A stretch of DNA of 64,000 nt, from contig CAJJCN010000057.1 in assembly GCA_905182655.1 (NCBI GenBank), forward strand, positions 1 through 64,000. Direction: 5' to 3'. The notes below the pieces were generated by a model, which made no database searches, was not told the origin of the DNA, and saw only the letters and a list, made by a program, of their open reading frames with translations. Source of the DNA: Flammeovirgaceae bacterium UBA4465. Its GTDB lineage: Bacteria; Bacteroidota; Bacteroidia; Cytophagales; Cyclobacteriaceae. Below, one piece after another: positions 18,917 through 29,072 of this stretch. Positions within the stretch are counted from its first letter, which is position 1, and every line of letters begins with the position of its first letter. The translations under genes were made by a program, and so were the position numbers.

Positions 18917-20419
18917 ATGGTAAAAATCATTACAAAAATATTGATTGCCAATCGGGGTGAAATAGCGGTTAGAGTTATTAGATCGGCACATGACATGGGT
19001 ATAAATACAGTCAGTATATACAGTGATGTGGACGCCCAGTCTCCACACGTCTTATTGGCCAGAGAAGCAGTTGGAATTGGTGGCAGTACCTCAGCAGAAT
19101 CATATTTAGACATAGATAAAATAATTAAAGCTTGCAAAATATCTGGTGCGGATGCTATTCACCCAGGTTATGGCTTTTTATCTGAAAATGCAGGTTTTGC
19201 CGCAAGATGTGAATCTGAAGGCATCATCTTTATTGGTCCAAGTGCCCAATCCATTCAAATCATGGGAGATAAACTTTCAGCAAAGAAAAAAGTAAAAGAA
19301 TTTGGTGTCCCCTTAGTTCCTGGCATTGATTTCGCCATTTCAGACCTACAAAAAGCAATCAAAATAGCGGAAAAAATCACATATCCTGTGATGATTAAGG
19401 CCAGTGCCGGGGGAGGTGGTAAAGGGATGCGTATTGTTGAAGATAGCAGCCATTTTGATGAAGAAATGAAAAGAGCCATGAGTGAGGCCAAAAATTCGTT
19501 TGGAAGTGACCTAGTTTTTATAGAGAAATTTATTGAAGCACCTAAGCATATTGAGGTTCAAATAGTGGGTGATCATCATGGTAATTATGCTGCGCTATTC
19601 GAACGTGACTGTAGTATTCAACGTAGAAATCAAAAAGTAATAGAAGAAGCCCCATGTGCCCTTCTTACCGCTGAAAAACGTGAAGAAATACAAGATTTAG
19701 CCATTAAAGTCGCAAGGTCATGTGATTATAGCGGGGCGGGTACGGTAGAGTTCATCGCTGATGATCAGTTTAATTTTTATTTCTTAGAGATGAATACACG
19801 CCTTCAAGTTGAGCATCCCGTAACCGAGGAAATTACAGGTATTGATTTGGTGAAGGAGCAAATTAATATCGCAATGGGCGAAAAACTCTCCATAAATAAT
19901 GAATCCCTCACCATACTAGGGCACAGCATAGAGGTGCGCATATACGCTGAGGATCCAGCAAATCATTTTCTTCCAGATGCAGGAACCTTGACTACTTATA
20001 AGGTTCCAAAAGGTCCAGGTGTGCGTGTAGATGATGGATTTGAACAAGGTATGACGATACCCATTCAATATGATCCCATGATTGCCAAATTAATCACTCA
20101 CGGTAGCGATCGTGAAGAAGCTAGACGAAGAATGATCAGAGCGATAGATGAATATAAAATTTCTGGAATTGAGACTACGCTCGGGTTCTGTAAATTCACC
20201 CTTCAACATCCCGAGTTTGTGAGCGGTAACTATACCACTAGTTTTGTTAAAAAACATTTTTCTCCAGAACAGCTCAAAGAACATTTAAATAAGGAAGAAC
20301 AAATAGCAGCTTCAATAGCCGTTTTGACATTTTTAAAAGGTCAATCGGAGAAGCAAGAGATAAAGCCAAAGAGCGATCATCATAAATCTTCAGCCTGGCG
20401 AAATCGACTTAGAAAATGA
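18917..20419 (+). CDS. accC: Acetyl-CoA carboxylase biotin carboxylase subunit
   Basis: ATP-grasp enzyme that carboxylates the biotin of the carrier protein. Motifs include KILIANRGEIAVRVIRSAHD, IHPGYGFLSENAGFA, the glycine-rich ATP loop KASAGGGGKGMRIV, the catalytic region FLEMNTRLQVEHPVTE and the C-domain GHSIEVRIYAEDP. At 500 residues it has about 50 residues beyond the ~450-aa norm, ending in a polar Lys-rich tail (KPKSDHHKSS). No carrier or carboxyltransferase gene is adjacent, so it may serve acetyl- or propionyl-CoA carboxylase encoded elsewhere. The maf gene follows 47 bp downstream. Confidence 0.93.
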   Translation: MVKIITKILIANRGEIAVRVIRSAHDMGINTVSIYSDVDAQSPHVLLAREAVGIGGSTSAESYLDIDKIIKACKISGADAIHPGYGFLSENAGFAARCESEGIIFIGPSAQSIQIMGDKLSAKKKVKEFGVPLVPGIDFAISDLQKAIKIAEKITYPVMIKASAGGGGKGMRIVEDSSHFDEEMKRAMSEAKNSFGSDLVFIEKFIEAPKHIEVQIVGDHHGNYAALFERDCSIQRRNQKVIEEAPCALLTAEKREEIQDLAIKVARSCDYSGAGTVEFIADDQFNFYFLEMNTRLQVEHPVTEEITGIDLVKEQINIAMGEKLSINNESLTILGHSIEVRIYAEDPANHFLPDAGTLTTYKVPKGPGVRVDDGFEQGMTIPIQYDPMIAKLITHGSDREEARRRMIRAIDEYKISGIETTLGFCKFTLQHPEFVSGNYTTSFVKKHFSPEQLKEHLNKEEQIAASIAVLTFLKGQSEKQEIKPKSDHHKSSAWRNRLRK

Positions 20420-20466
20420 CAAGTCCCCTCTATGCTTTCAGCCTTTCATCATAAAAACATAATTCT

Positions 20467-21051
20467 ATGACTGATCATTTGACCTTATGCTCCCATTCGC
20501 CAAGAAGAAAACAAATTCTAAAGGCAGCAAACTACAAATTTGAAGTGCAATCCGTTAAAGTTGATGAATCTTTCCCTTTGGACATGAGTAAAAATAAGGT
20601 TGCGGAGTTCCTGGCCGTCAAAAAAAACAAACATCATCAAACAATTTTTAATCATAGAACAATCATAACCGCCGATACCACAGTGGTCTTTGAAGACCAG
20701 ATTTTGGGGAAACCTGATCATTTTGAGGAGGCCAAAAGCATGCTCGAAAAATTATCTGGTCAAACTCATCAAGTGGTTACGGGTGTTTGCATTTCAAATT
20801 CAAGTCAATGGGTTTCTTTTTCCTCTATCACTGAAGTATCCTTTAAAATACTCTCTCCGGAGGAAATTTATTTTTATATAGATACTTTTAAACCTTTTGA
20901 CAAAGCGGGCGGCTATGGCATCCAAGAATGGATAGGGATGATTGGAGTCACCAGCATCAAGGGCTGCTATTATAATGTGGTAGGATTACCTATTCAAGAA
21001 CTTTGTAAAGCCCTCAAAGATAAGTTTTCTATCCTCCCATTTAATCGTTAG
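20467..21051 (+). CDS. maf: Maf-like nucleoside triphosphate pyrophosphatase
   Basis: A 194-residue Maf/Ham1-fold house-cleaning pyrophosphatase. The entry motif is LCSHSPRRKQIL, followed by ITADTTVVFEDQILGKP with the catalytic Asp, LSGQTHQVVTGVCI and FDKAGGYGIQEWIG. The DKAGGYGIQ form is the YhdE-type motif associated with dTTP/UTP hydrolysis. It probably shares a transcript with accC. Its stop overlaps that of the convergent HlyD-family gene by 11 bp. Confidence 0.93.
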   Translation: MTDHLTLCSHSPRRKQILKAANYKFEVQSVKVDESFPLDMSKNKVAEFLAVKKNKHHQTIFNHRTIITADTTVVFEDQILGKPDHFEEAKSMLEKLSGQTHQVVTGVCISNSSQWVSFSSITEVSFKILSPEEIYFYIDTFKPFDKAGGYGIQEWIGMIGVTSIKGCYYNVVGLPIQELCKALKDKFSILPFNR

Positions 21052-22462
21052 TATCCTCTTCCTCTTCATTTTGATCTGTGCGGCCTTTCTCTCTGAGCAC
21101 TACTGCACTCTCATCTTTTAATCGTTTAGAGACCAACAAAAAGGGACCTGTGACAATTTCGTCATCTTCAGATAATCCTGAAATTATTTCAATATTTTCA
21201 AAATCACTGATTCCGGTTTGAACTTTGACTTTCTTAACTTTTCCTTCTGAATGAACAAAAACTATTTCTTCCAGCATTTCGCTGTCGGATTGAATTTCAT
21301 CTTCCTGATCTTGAGACGCCTTATCATAGGAAGCATCTTCTTCTTCCCCTTCGTCTATTGACCCAACAGAACGTTTACTTCTTTTTTTACGCGTTGTTAC
21401 CGCAGATAAAGGCACTGTTAAAATATTATGCTTGGTCATCGTGATGATTTCTACACTCGCGGTCATACCCGGTCTAAAGGGATAAATGATGTCCATTTCC
21501 TCAAGCAAATCCTGATATGAATCATTCAATATTTTTATCCTCACTTCGAATTCTGTCACAGCATCTGAAGAAACTTTATTGTTGGCTGAATTGGCGATTT
21601 GTGTAACGACTCCTTTAAATTCTTTTTTTAGGTAGGAATATGAGTCAACATCTATCAAAGTGGTGTCCCCTATCGATATTTTAATAATGTCATTTTCATT
21701 TACGTCTACCCTTACTTCCATATTATTTAAATCTGCAATTCTTAACATCTCAGTCCCTTGCATTTGACTGGTTCCCACAACGGTCTCTCCTTTCTCCACA
21801 TCTAATTTGGAAACAATCCCTGTCATGGGTGCTCGAATATTGGTTAACATGAGGTTCTCTTGCGCTTCGTCAACCGTAGCTTGTGAGCTTTTGACAATAT
21901 AAATGGCCGCTTCAACGGTCTGCTTGGCCGACTCCAAATCTTGCGTTGCTATTTTATAATTGGCTTCTGCCAGCTCATATTCTGCATCAGAAATCATTTC
22001 TTCCTTATGCAAAAGAGCTTGTCTATTAAATTCTAATTGAGACCGATAAAAGCCGGCTTCTGCTCTGGCTAAATTAGCTCTAGAGGCAGCTAAATTAGCT
22101 TTTTGCTGATTTAGATTGGCCTTAGATCGATTGAGGGCTGATATAAAATTGTCGGGCCTAATCTTGAGTAATAAATCACCTGATTTCACAGAGTCTCCTT
22201 CTTTAATCTGGAGCTCAATAATTTCTCCAGCCACTTCAGGACTTATTTTTACCTCTATCACAGGCCGTACCATTCCTGAAGCACTTACCTTTTCAACGAT
22301 GGTTTCAAAAGATACTTTGGCCATATCTACTTCAAACATTTTTTTCTTCCCCACCCATCCCAAGGATTTTCCAATAATGGCAAATAACAATAAAAGGCCT
22401 ACGAGCCCTGATAAAATAATGATCAGTCTATTACTCGACTTTTTTTGATTAGGTATTTTCAT
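21041..22462 (-). CDS. HlyD/MacA-type periplasmic adaptor protein
   Basis: A 473-residue membrane-fusion protein for a tripartite efflux pump. It has an N-terminal membrane anchor (LIIILSGLVGLLLLFAIIGK), a lipoyl half (VSASGMVRPVIEVKISPEVA, GDSVKSGDLLLKI), a long coiled coil (ALNRSKANLNQQKANLAASR and following), the second lipoyl half (TNIRAPMTGIVSKLDVEKGE) and a beta-barrel (VDVNENDIIKISIGDTTLI). A ~50-residue acidic, Ser-rich insertion (DEGEEEDASYDKASQDQEDE) interrupts the C-terminal domain, and the tail is again acidic. It sits 1 bp after tolC with no inner-membrane pump gene downstream. Confidence 0.9.
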   Translation of the reverse strand: MKIPNQKKSSNRLIIILSGLVGLLLLFAIIGKSLGWVGKKKMFEVDMAKVSFETIVEKVSASGMVRPVIEVKISPEVAGEIIELQIKEGDSVKSGDLLLKIRPDNFISALNRSKANLNQQKANLAASRANLARAEAGFYRSQLEFNRQALLHKEEMISDAEYELAEANYKIATQDLESAKQTVEAAIYIVKSSQATVDEAQENLMLTNIRAPMTGIVSKLDVEKGETVVGTSQMQGTEMLRIADLNNMEVRVDVNENDIIKISIGDTTLIDVDSYSYLKKEFKGVVTQIANSANNKVSSDAVTEFEVRIKILNDSYQDLLEEMDIIYPFRPGMTASVEIITMTKHNILTVPLSAVTTRKKRSKRSVGSIDEGEEEDASYDKASQDQEDEIQSDSEMLEEIVFVHSEGKVKKVKVQTGISDFENIEIISGLSEDDEIVTGPFLLVSKRLKDESAVVLREKGRTDQNEEEEDTND

Positions 22463-22463
22463 A

Positions 22464-23930
22464 TTAGAAAGTTAAGGGTCGATTTTGATAGAAATCTAGT
22501 ATTTTTTGTTTGAAAATATAATTAAACTTCGAACGTGCCAAATCAGACTTGGCCGCAAAAAGATTATTACTTGCTATTTGATATTCGGTAAAGTTAGCGG
22601 CTCCTAAATTATATTGACTTTCGATAATTCTCAGAGTTTCCTCCAATGCTTCCACTTGCTTTTTAGAAGCAAAAAAACTCTTTTTGCTGGATTGGGTATC
22701 ATTGAAAGCTGATTCAATCGTTTGGCGGAGTTGGTTCGTTTGCTCTTTGACTATGATTTCAGATTGCTCTAGCTGTATTTTTGCCCGTTGGACGTTGGCG
22801 TTGGTTCGAAGATTATTGAAGACCGGTACCGACAGATTAAAACTTAATGACTGACTGAAATTTTCTCGCCACTGTCTCGAACGATTGAAGGATTCTTCTC
22901 CTATTATCGTTCCCGTTGTAACACGTGAAAATACAGGAACTTCCGCCATCGTACCATCGATGTAATAACCTATCGGAACTTCTTTAATGACAGAAACCGT
23001 ATTGTCATATAAAATTCTTTGTCGATCAGCAATATCAGAATAGTTGGTAAACAAATTACCATTCATGCGTAGGGAAGGATAATAGGCACCTTTTGATATT
23101 TTTAAACCTACGTTTGCCGACTCTACACGTAAGTAAGCACTTTTAATTTCAGGTCTTACCCCTATTGCATTGTCATAGATCTCTTGAATGGTTTGATTTT
23201 CTGTAATTAAACGCTCAACATCAATATCAGGAATTACTATGTCAATCCGTTCTGATGCCGGTATCAACATGGCTTGCTTTAAACTTAAAATAGCCAATGC
23301 CAGACTATTTTGCGCATTGATTAAGGTTACTTCATCCCCTGCCAGTTGGCTGATCAATGCTAGTTCAGAGGTTCTAGGTAAAGAGCCTGCTGTCACCAAG
23401 CGCTGTGTCCGGTTCAATTGCTGTTGTGTCGAGGTCAACTGTAAATACGCGTTTTCCAGTAATTCTTTATTAAAGATGACGTTCAAATAGAAATTAGCAA
23501 TATTCATTGCAATATTGTCTTTGGTACTTGCCAAATCATATTGAGCGGCAGATAGGTTGAGCTGGGATTGTTTGATAGAAAAGTGAATTTGTCCTCCCGT
23601 AAAGAGGTTTAAGCTCGAATTCCCAGATAAACCTGAAGTGTTAATTTGTTGGGCAATAAAGGAATTAGTTGTAGGATCAATGGATCGCCCCCAGTTGTTT
23701 CCATAATTGGCACCTAAGTTTAAATTGGGTAGACGACTTGCTTTTGTTTCTTGGACCGAAATCTTTGAACGTTCCGCATCTAAAACACTCCTTTTTACAG
23801 TCAAATTATTTTCTAATGCAATATCTATACATTCCTGAAGATTGAATAGACGCAATTCCACTTGCCCAAAGATCGAATGGCATAAAAGAAACGTCAAAAA
23901 AGAAAATAACGGGATATAAATACGACGCAT
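22464..23930 (-). CDS. TolC-family outer-membrane efflux protein
   Basis: A 488-residue outer-membrane channel protein. It has a signal peptide (IPLFSFLTFLLCHSIFGQ), then the TolC pattern LQECIDIALENNLTVKRSVLD, long alpha-helical repeats with regular Ala, Asn and Gln spacing, and the second repeat ending in QYNLGAANFTEYQIASNNLF. Two duplicated halves are visible (helical barrels with AxxxL spacing). It is the first gene of the tolC-hlyD pair and should form the exit duct for the adaptor encoded next to it. The transporter itself is not encoded in this window. Confidence 0.92.
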   Translation of the reverse strand: MRRIYIPLFSFLTFLLCHSIFGQVELRLFNLQECIDIALENNLTVKRSVLDAERSKISVQETKASRLPNLNLGANYGNNWGRSIDPTTNSFIAQQINTSGLSGNSSLNLFTGGQIHFSIKQSQLNLSAAQYDLASTKDNIAMNIANFYLNVIFNKELLENAYLQLTSTQQQLNRTQRLVTAGSLPRTSELALISQLAGDEVTLINAQNSLALAILSLKQAMLIPASERIDIVIPDIDVERLITENQTIQEIYDNAIGVRPEIKSAYLRVESANVGLKISKGAYYPSLRMNGNLFTNYSDIADRQRILYDNTVSVIKEVPIGYYIDGTMAEVPVFSRVTTGTIIGEESFNRSRQWRENFSQSLSFNLSVPVFNNLRTNANVQRAKIQLEQSEIIVKEQTNQLRQTIESAFNDTQSSKKSFFASKKQVEALEETLRIIESQYNLGAANFTEYQIASNNLFAAKSDLARSKFNYIFKQKILDFYQNRPLTF

Positions 23931-24125
23931 ACTACCGATAATTAAAAAATAAAATTAAACCGTGTTAAAGTTACCCATTTCAGCCGTTTGGCGTGGATAA
24001 GTATTTTTATTTATTGCATTTCATCTACCAAGCCTACTCAGCTGATGAAAAGAAAGTTTAAACTAACGAACTATCGGATTTTACGTAAAAAATCAAAATA
24101 AGATGCCAAATTTAAAAAAATAATA

Positions 24126-24920
24126 TTAAATAGCTACGGCCGCTTTGATATGAGGATGCGGATCGTAGTTCAAAATCTCTATATCTTCATATTTAAAATT
24201 GAATATATCATCAACCGCCGGATTCAATCTGATCTCTGGTAGGCTTCTGATAGACCTTGATAATTGTAGTTTTGCTTGGTCAAAATGATTATTGTAGAGA
24301 TGTGCATCACCTAAGGTGTGTACGAATTCTCCCAAATCTAGTTGAGTGACTTGAGCAATCATGACAGTTAGTAATGCGTATGAGGCGATATTGAAAGGTA
24401 CCCCTAAAAAGACATCTGCACTTCTTTGATAAAGCTGACACGATAGTTTTCCCTGGGCTACATAAAATTGAAACATCGTGTGACAGGGGGGTAAAGCCAT
24501 CTGTTCAACCTCTGCAACATTCCATGCACTCACCATCAATCTTCTTGAATCTGGATTTGTCTTAATTTGATCAATAACATTGCTTATTTGATCAATGGTT
24601 GATCCATCGGCTTTGGGCCAACTGCGCCATTGTACACCATACACTGGACCTAAATCACCTTGTGCATTGGCCCATTCATCCCAAATAGAGACCCCATTCT
24701 CTTTAAGATATCTAATATTTTGATCTCCCATAAGAAACCATAATAGCTCATGAATAATGGATTTAGTATGGACTTTTTTTGTAGTCAATAGTGGAAAACC
24801 CTGAGAAAGATCGAATCTCATCTGATGACCAAAGACACTTTTGGTTCCTGTTCCGGTTCTGTCCTCTTTACTCACCCCTTCGCTTAGAATACGGTGCATT
24901 AAATCATGATACTGCTTCAT
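24126..24920 (-). CDS. thyA: Thymidylate synthase
   Basis: Converts dUMP to dTMP with methylene-tetrahydrofolate. The 264-residue length equals the E. coli-type enzyme. Visible motifs are [20 protein letters not shown] at the N-terminus, the catalytic Cys in [33 protein letters not shown] (dUMP binding) and [12 protein letters not shown]. No folA gene follows, unlike many thyA loci. It is divergent from leuS over a 202-bp gap. A near-consensus -7 box TATTTTCG lies upstream on its strand. Confidence 0.97.
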   Translation of the reverse strand: MKQYHDLMHRILSEGVSKEDRTGTGTKSVFGHQMRFDLSQGFPLLTTKKVHTKSIIHELLWFLMGDQNIRYLKENGVSIWDEWANAQGDLGPVYGVQWRSWPKADGSTIDQISNVIDQIKTNPDSRRLMVSAWNVAEVEQMALPPCHTMFQFYVAQGKLSCQLYQRSADVFLGVPFNIASYALLTVMIAQVTQLDLGEFVHTLGDAHLYNNHFDQAKLQLSRSIRSLPEIRLNPAVDDIFNFKYEDIEILNYDPHPHIKAAVAI

Positions 24921-25087
24921 TAGATCAATTGTTTACAGATAGATACGAAAATAACATTTCTTATGAGAATTAAAGGAACGATTGGATAGGTTTATTTATC
25001 TAAAATAGATTTTAACTTATTATTCCGAAATGTATAATAATATTGGTGTATTTGATTAATGATAAAACATTTTATCATTGCTTTAAA

Positions 25088-25095
25088 TAGATTTG
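25088..25095 (+). promoter_or_regulatory. -7 promoter element TAGATTTG for leuS
   Basis: Exact TAnnTTTG match 28 bases before the ATG at 25123. It overlaps the ORF-track TTG start at 25093, which supports moving the leuS start downstream to the ATG. No good -33 partner at 19-nt spacing. Confidence 0.45.
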
Positions 25096-25122
25096 CTCTT
25101 TTTAAAAAGATGCAATATTAAA

Positions 25123-27894
25123 ATGGCTGATTACAATTTTAAAGAGGTAGAACCCAAATGGCAGAAATATTGGGATCAAAATTCCGTTTTCAAAGTAGAT
25201 ATTGATGCTGAAAAACCTAAATATTATTGTTTGGACATGTTTCCTTATCCCTCAGGTGCAGGTTTACATGTGGGGCATCCACTGGGCTACATAGCTACTG
25301 ATATCATTTCGAGGTATAAAAGACTGAAAGGTTTTAATGTATTGCATCCTATGGGCTTTGATTCTTTTGGACTACCTGCTGAACAATATGCCATTCAAAC
25401 CGGTCAGCACCCCTCGATTACAACCCATAACAATATCATTAGATATAAAGAACAACTCAAAAGTTTGGGGTTTTCTTATGATTGGTCAAGGGAACTCAGA
25501 ACCAGTGATCCCTCTTTTTATCGATGGACCCAATGGATATTTAAACTTTTATACAATAGTTGGTACAATGTAGGCAATGATCGAGCAGAATCCATTGATA
25601 CCTTAACTGCCCAATTCCTTAAAAGCGGGAATATTGGGGTCGCAGTTGTCGGGGACCAAAAAATTGACTCATTTTCTTCGAAAGATTGGAACCACTTCTC
25701 ATTTGAAGAAAAAGAAACTGTATTGACAAAATATAGACTTACCTATTTAGCCGAAACTACGGTTAATTGGTGTGCTGAATTAGGTACGGTTCTGTCAAAT
25801 GATGAAGTCAAAGATGGATATTCAGAGCGAGGGGGCCATCCTGTCGTCAAAAAGAAAATGTCCCAGTGGAATATGCGTATTACAGCCTACGCAGATCGAT
25901 TGTTAACGGGTTTAAATAAAATTGACTGGCCGGACGCTATCAAAGATATGCAGCGAAATTGGATTGGAAAATCTATCGGAGCTGAAATCGGTTTTAATTT
26001 TGAGCACAGCAAGGATTCCATAAAGGTTTTTACCACCAGAGTGGATACCATTTTTGGGGTTACCTTCTTGGTCATAGCACCGGAAAGTGATCTCACATTA
26101 AAATTAACCACTTCTGATCAATCTCATGCTGTTACCGCTTATGTCAAGGCGACTAAGGCCAAGTCGGAAAGGGATCGTATCAGTAATGTGAAACAAGTGT
26201 CTGGTGTATTTACGGGTAGCTATGTTCTACATCCCTTCACAGGCCAAAAAGTTCCTGTATGGATCGCAGATTATGTATTGTCCGGATATGGAACCGGTGC
26301 CGTTATGGCCGTACCCAGTGGGGATCAAAGAGATTTTGATTTTGCTAAAAAATACAAATTACCTATTACTCAAATAATTGATGCTCAAATAATCACAGAG
26401 ACGGAAGCGGATCCTACTAAAAATGGGAAAATGATCAATTCTGATTTTCTCAATGGTTTGAAACCTAAGGATGCCATGCTCAAAGGCATTGAAGCCCTTG
26501 AGAAGATAGCCATGGGCACTTCAAAGGTTAATTATAGGATAAGAGATGCCATCTTTGGTCGACAACGTTATTGGGGAGAACCCATACCTGTAAAGTACAA
26601 AAATAATTACCCAGAGCTTTTAGAAGAAGAGGCGCTGCCGTTGGTACTCCCGGAGGTTGATAAGTACCTGCCAACAGCAGATGGAGCCCCTCCTTTGGGC
26701 AGAGCTAAAAGTTGGTGTGACGAGTATCAAAATCCCTATGAATTAACCACGATGCCAGGGTGGGCTGGATCGAGCTGGTATTTTTTTAGATATATGGATC
26801 CTCATAATGATGAAGCTTTCGCCTCGACCAAAGCGTTGGATTATTGGGAATCTATTGATCTCTATGTAGGAGGACCCGAACACGCTACAGGGCATTTGCT
26901 CTATTCAAGGTTTTGGACGAAATTTTTATATGATAAAGGTTATATTAAGGTAGATGAATATGCCAAAAAACTGATTAATCAAGGCATGATTCAAGGCCGA
27001 TCAAATTTTGTCTATCGAGTCAAAAACGAAAACATTTACGTTTCACATGGTCTGAGAAATCAATATGACACCTATCCGCTCAACGTCGATGTAAACATTG
27101 TGAAAGATGACCTCCTTGATATTGAAGGGTTTAAATCATTTAGATCGGATGCGAAAAACGCCAAATTTATTCTTGAAGACGATAAATACATCTGTGGCTG
27201 GGAAGTCGAAAAAATGTCTAAATCAAAATTCAATGTAGTCAATCCTGATGTTTTGATTGAAAAGTATGGGGCCGATACATTAAGAATGTATGAGATGTTT
27301 TTGGGACCGATTGAACACAGTAAGCCCTGGAATACGAATGGAATAGAAGGTGTATTTAAATTTGTAAGAAAATTTTGGAATCTCTTTCACAATGATGCAG
27401 ATTTATTTGAAGTTTCAGAAGCTCAACCGAGTAAAGTAGAATTCAAAATTCTTCATCAATTGATCAAGAAAATAGAAGATGATATTGAACATTTTTCTCT
27501 TAATACTTCAATATCTAATTTCATGATTGCGACCAATGAGTTGGCACAGCTTAAGTGTACTAAAAGACAAATTCTTGAGCCAATAACCATCCTAATAGCT
27601 CCTTATGCTCCACATTTGAGTGAGGAGATTTGGAAAAAACTAGAAGGTAAGGATACTGTTTCTAATGCAACCTTTCCCCTATTTGATGCCACTTATTTGA
27701 TTGAAGACTCCTTTGAATATCCGGTCTCGGTCAACGGTAAAATGAGAGTTAAAATGTCATTTCCCTTAGATATGCCATCTAATGAAATAGAGCAAGAAGT
27801 ACTGAACCATACCATAATTAAGAAATGGCTCGACGGAAAGCCTCCCAAAAAGATTATTATTGTGCCCAAAAAGATAGTAAATGTAGTTATTTAA
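25123..27894 (+). CDS. leuS: Leucyl-tRNA synthetase
   Basis: Class I aminoacyl-tRNA synthetase charging tRNA-Leu. It carries the HIGH-type motif in YPSGAGLHVGHPLGY, the KMSKS motif in EKMSKSKFNVVNPD, a CP1 editing domain (VFTTRVDTIFGVTFLVIAPE) and a C-terminal anticodon-binding region ending in VNGKMRVKMSF. I chose ATG 25123 (MADYNFKEVEPKWQKYW, 923 aa) because the track start at 25093 overlaps the promoter and adds atypical residues. Bacteroidota-type insertions are visible in the catalytic half (around IGVAVVGDQKIDSF) and before KMSKS. Confidence 0.96.
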   Translation: MADYNFKEVEPKWQKYWDQNSVFKVDIDAEKPKYYCLDMFPYPSGAGLHVGHPLGYIATDIISRYKRLKGFNVLHPMGFDSFGLPAEQYAIQTGQHPSITTHNNIIRYKEQLKSLGFSYDWSRELRTSDPSFYRWTQWIFKLLYNSWYNVGNDRAESIDTLTAQFLKSGNIGVAVVGDQKIDSFSSKDWNHFSFEEKETVLTKYRLTYLAETTVNWCAELGTVLSNDEVKDGYSERGGHPVVKKKMSQWNMRITAYADRLLTGLNKIDWPDAIKDMQRNWIGKSIGAEIGFNFEHSKDSIKVFTTRVDTIFGVTFLVIAPESDLTLKLTTSDQSHAVTAYVKATKAKSERDRISNVKQVSGVFTGSYVLHPFTGQKVPVWIADYVLSGYGTGAVMAVPSGDQRDFDFAKKYKLPITQIIDAQIITETEADPTKNGKMINSDFLNGLKPKDAMLKGIEALEKIAMGTSKVNYRIRDAIFGRQRYWGEPIPVKYKNNYPELLEEEALPLVLPEVDKYLPTADGAPPLGRAKSWCDEYQNPYELTTMPGWAGSSWYFFRYMDPHNDEAFASTKALDYWESIDLYVGGPEHATGHLLYSRFWTKFLYDKGYIKVDEYAKKLINQGMIQGRSNFVYRVKNENIYVSHGLRNQYDTYPLNVDVNIVKDDLLDIEGFKSFRSDAKNAKFILEDDKYICGWEVEKMSKSKFNVVNPDVLIEKYGADTLRMYEMFLGPIEHSKPWNTNGIEGVFKFVRKFWNLFHNDADLFEVSEAQPSKVEFKILHQLIKKIEDDIEHFSLNTSISNFMIATNELAQLKCTKRQILEPITILIAPYAPHLSEEIWKKLEGKDTVSNATFPLFDATYLIEDSFEYPVSVNGKMRVKMSFPLDMPSNEIEQEVLNHTIIKKWLDGKPPKKIIIVPKKIVNVVI

Positions 27895-27971
27895 TTTTTT
27901 TCTTAAATAATAGTTTGTGCTTTTATAATGGTGAGTTCACTTTAAGATGGCAAAGAAGCCCTTAGCGTTTA

Positions 27972-28736
27972 TCACTGATCCTCCTCTTCATTTTCGTCTT
28001 CTTCAAACCCATCATCGCCCACTAACTCAGTTTCATCTTCGGTTACTTCCTTTTTCTTTTTTCTTTTAAGAAAGCCTCTTTTTTCGACCTGAAGACTGTC
28101 ATTTTCTATAAATTCATCAGTAACCGCTCCCGTACTGTCTGCAGGAAGGTCTTCATTAGGTGGCGTTACCTGAGCGACGAGCAAGTAACCAAAATATTTA
28201 TTATAATAATCTTGTTCTACATTATTTTGGCCTTCAGGATCATACCCATATAAATATTTTTTTGCTGGAATAGAATCCTGAGTGGCTAAAATGACAGAAT
28301 CACCCGATATAGAATCTAAACCGAAATCAGAAGCAACAAAGCTTCCTATATCCATAGAATCTATTGGATCTTCAGATGCTTCTTCCTTCCAAATAAGATC
28401 TTGTCGAGGGGCGGTTCTCATTTGATAAGACTTTAACCAGTTGGGTTCATATCTTACCACACCAAACTTAGTTCTATTCCCCACTTCTGCTTTCGCTACA
28501 TAAGGTTCAACAGAGGCGAAATATTGAGACTTCGAGGCGTCATAGTTCTTGGAGATATAGGCGTCACGCGTTTCCTTATCAAGCTTCCAAAGAGGTGAGA
28601 AATAGGCAAACCGAAGAGAATCATCCAAGATATAAGTACTTTGAAAAGCAGGACATATCATCTTGGGTCGACATCCCAAACTTAACATTAATAAACATAA
28701 AAAAATGGTTCGTAAAATCATCTTCATTACGCGCAC
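27972..28736 (-). CDS. Uncharacterised lipoprotein
   Basis: A 254-residue predicted lipoprotein: signal LRTIFLCLLMLSLGC with the lipobox Cys, followed by CPAFQSTYILDD. The body is rich in aromatic and acidic residues without known motifs. The C-terminus is low-complexity, first basic (KRGFLKRKKKKE) and then acidic (DETELVGDDGFEEDENEEED). It is probably anchored in a membrane facing the periplasm. Homologs appear restricted to Bacteroidota as far as I know. It is convergent with leuS, with 77 bp between stops. The true start may be one of three Met codons at the N-terminus. Confidence 0.65.
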   Translation of the reverse strand: MRVMKMILRTIFLCLLMLSLGCRPKMICPAFQSTYILDDSLRFAYFSPLWKLDKETRDAYISKNYDASKSQYFASVEPYVAKAEVGNRTKFGVVRYEPNWLKSYQMRTAPRQDLIWKEEASEDPIDSMDIGSFVASDFGLDSISGDSVILATQDSIPAKKYLYGYDPEGQNNVEQDYYNKYFGYLLVAQVTPPNEDLPADSTGAVTDEFIENDSLQVEKRGFLKRKKKKEVTEDETELVGDDGFEEDENEEEDQ

Positions 28737-28882
28737 AAGATAGCGCTAAAATGGCAAAACATTAATGTAAAACTTCAAGTCAATTTAAAAAAGGGTTATT
28801 TAAATTAAATTTAATAAACACTTTAACATATCTTCATAACCTATTGAAGTAGAGGATTATGTGTGAAAATTGAATAGTGAAA

Positions 28883-29071
28883 TCAAGACCTCGAAATATA
28901 TCTCGTAATCATTACGATCACAGCAAATATGAAAATTATAATGGATATCTTATTGATCCCGTGCATTAGTTTTAGGTTAATGCTTACTTTCTTATTGGGA
29001 TCTTTTTTTCTGAAAAAATAAGTAAGTAATTCATTCAAGCCACTTTTCGTGTTTTTTTGATCTCTCTTCAT
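28883..29071 (-). CDS. Small single-TM protein downstream of ispG (DUF6728-like)
   Basis: A 62-residue protein with a basic N-terminal half containing FFRKKDPNKKVSINLKLMHG and one C-terminal membrane helix (ISIIIFIFAVIVMITRYI). The RKKDPN and LMHGINKIS elements match my memory of a small Bacteroidota family (DUF6728) often found beside ispG; this is moderate-confidence recognition. It starts 1 bp after the ispG stop, so it is translationally coupled. Role unknown. Confidence 0.6.
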   Translation of the reverse strand: MKRDQKNTKSGLNELLTYFFRKKDPNKKVSINLKLMHGINKISIIIFIFAVIVMITRYISRS

Positions 29072-29072
29072 T

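Noticed and set aside
25093-25122. Upstream TTG start for leuS
   Set aside because: It overlaps the -7 box TAGATTTG and adds ten residues atypical for LeuRS; the ATG at 25123 fits the family start.
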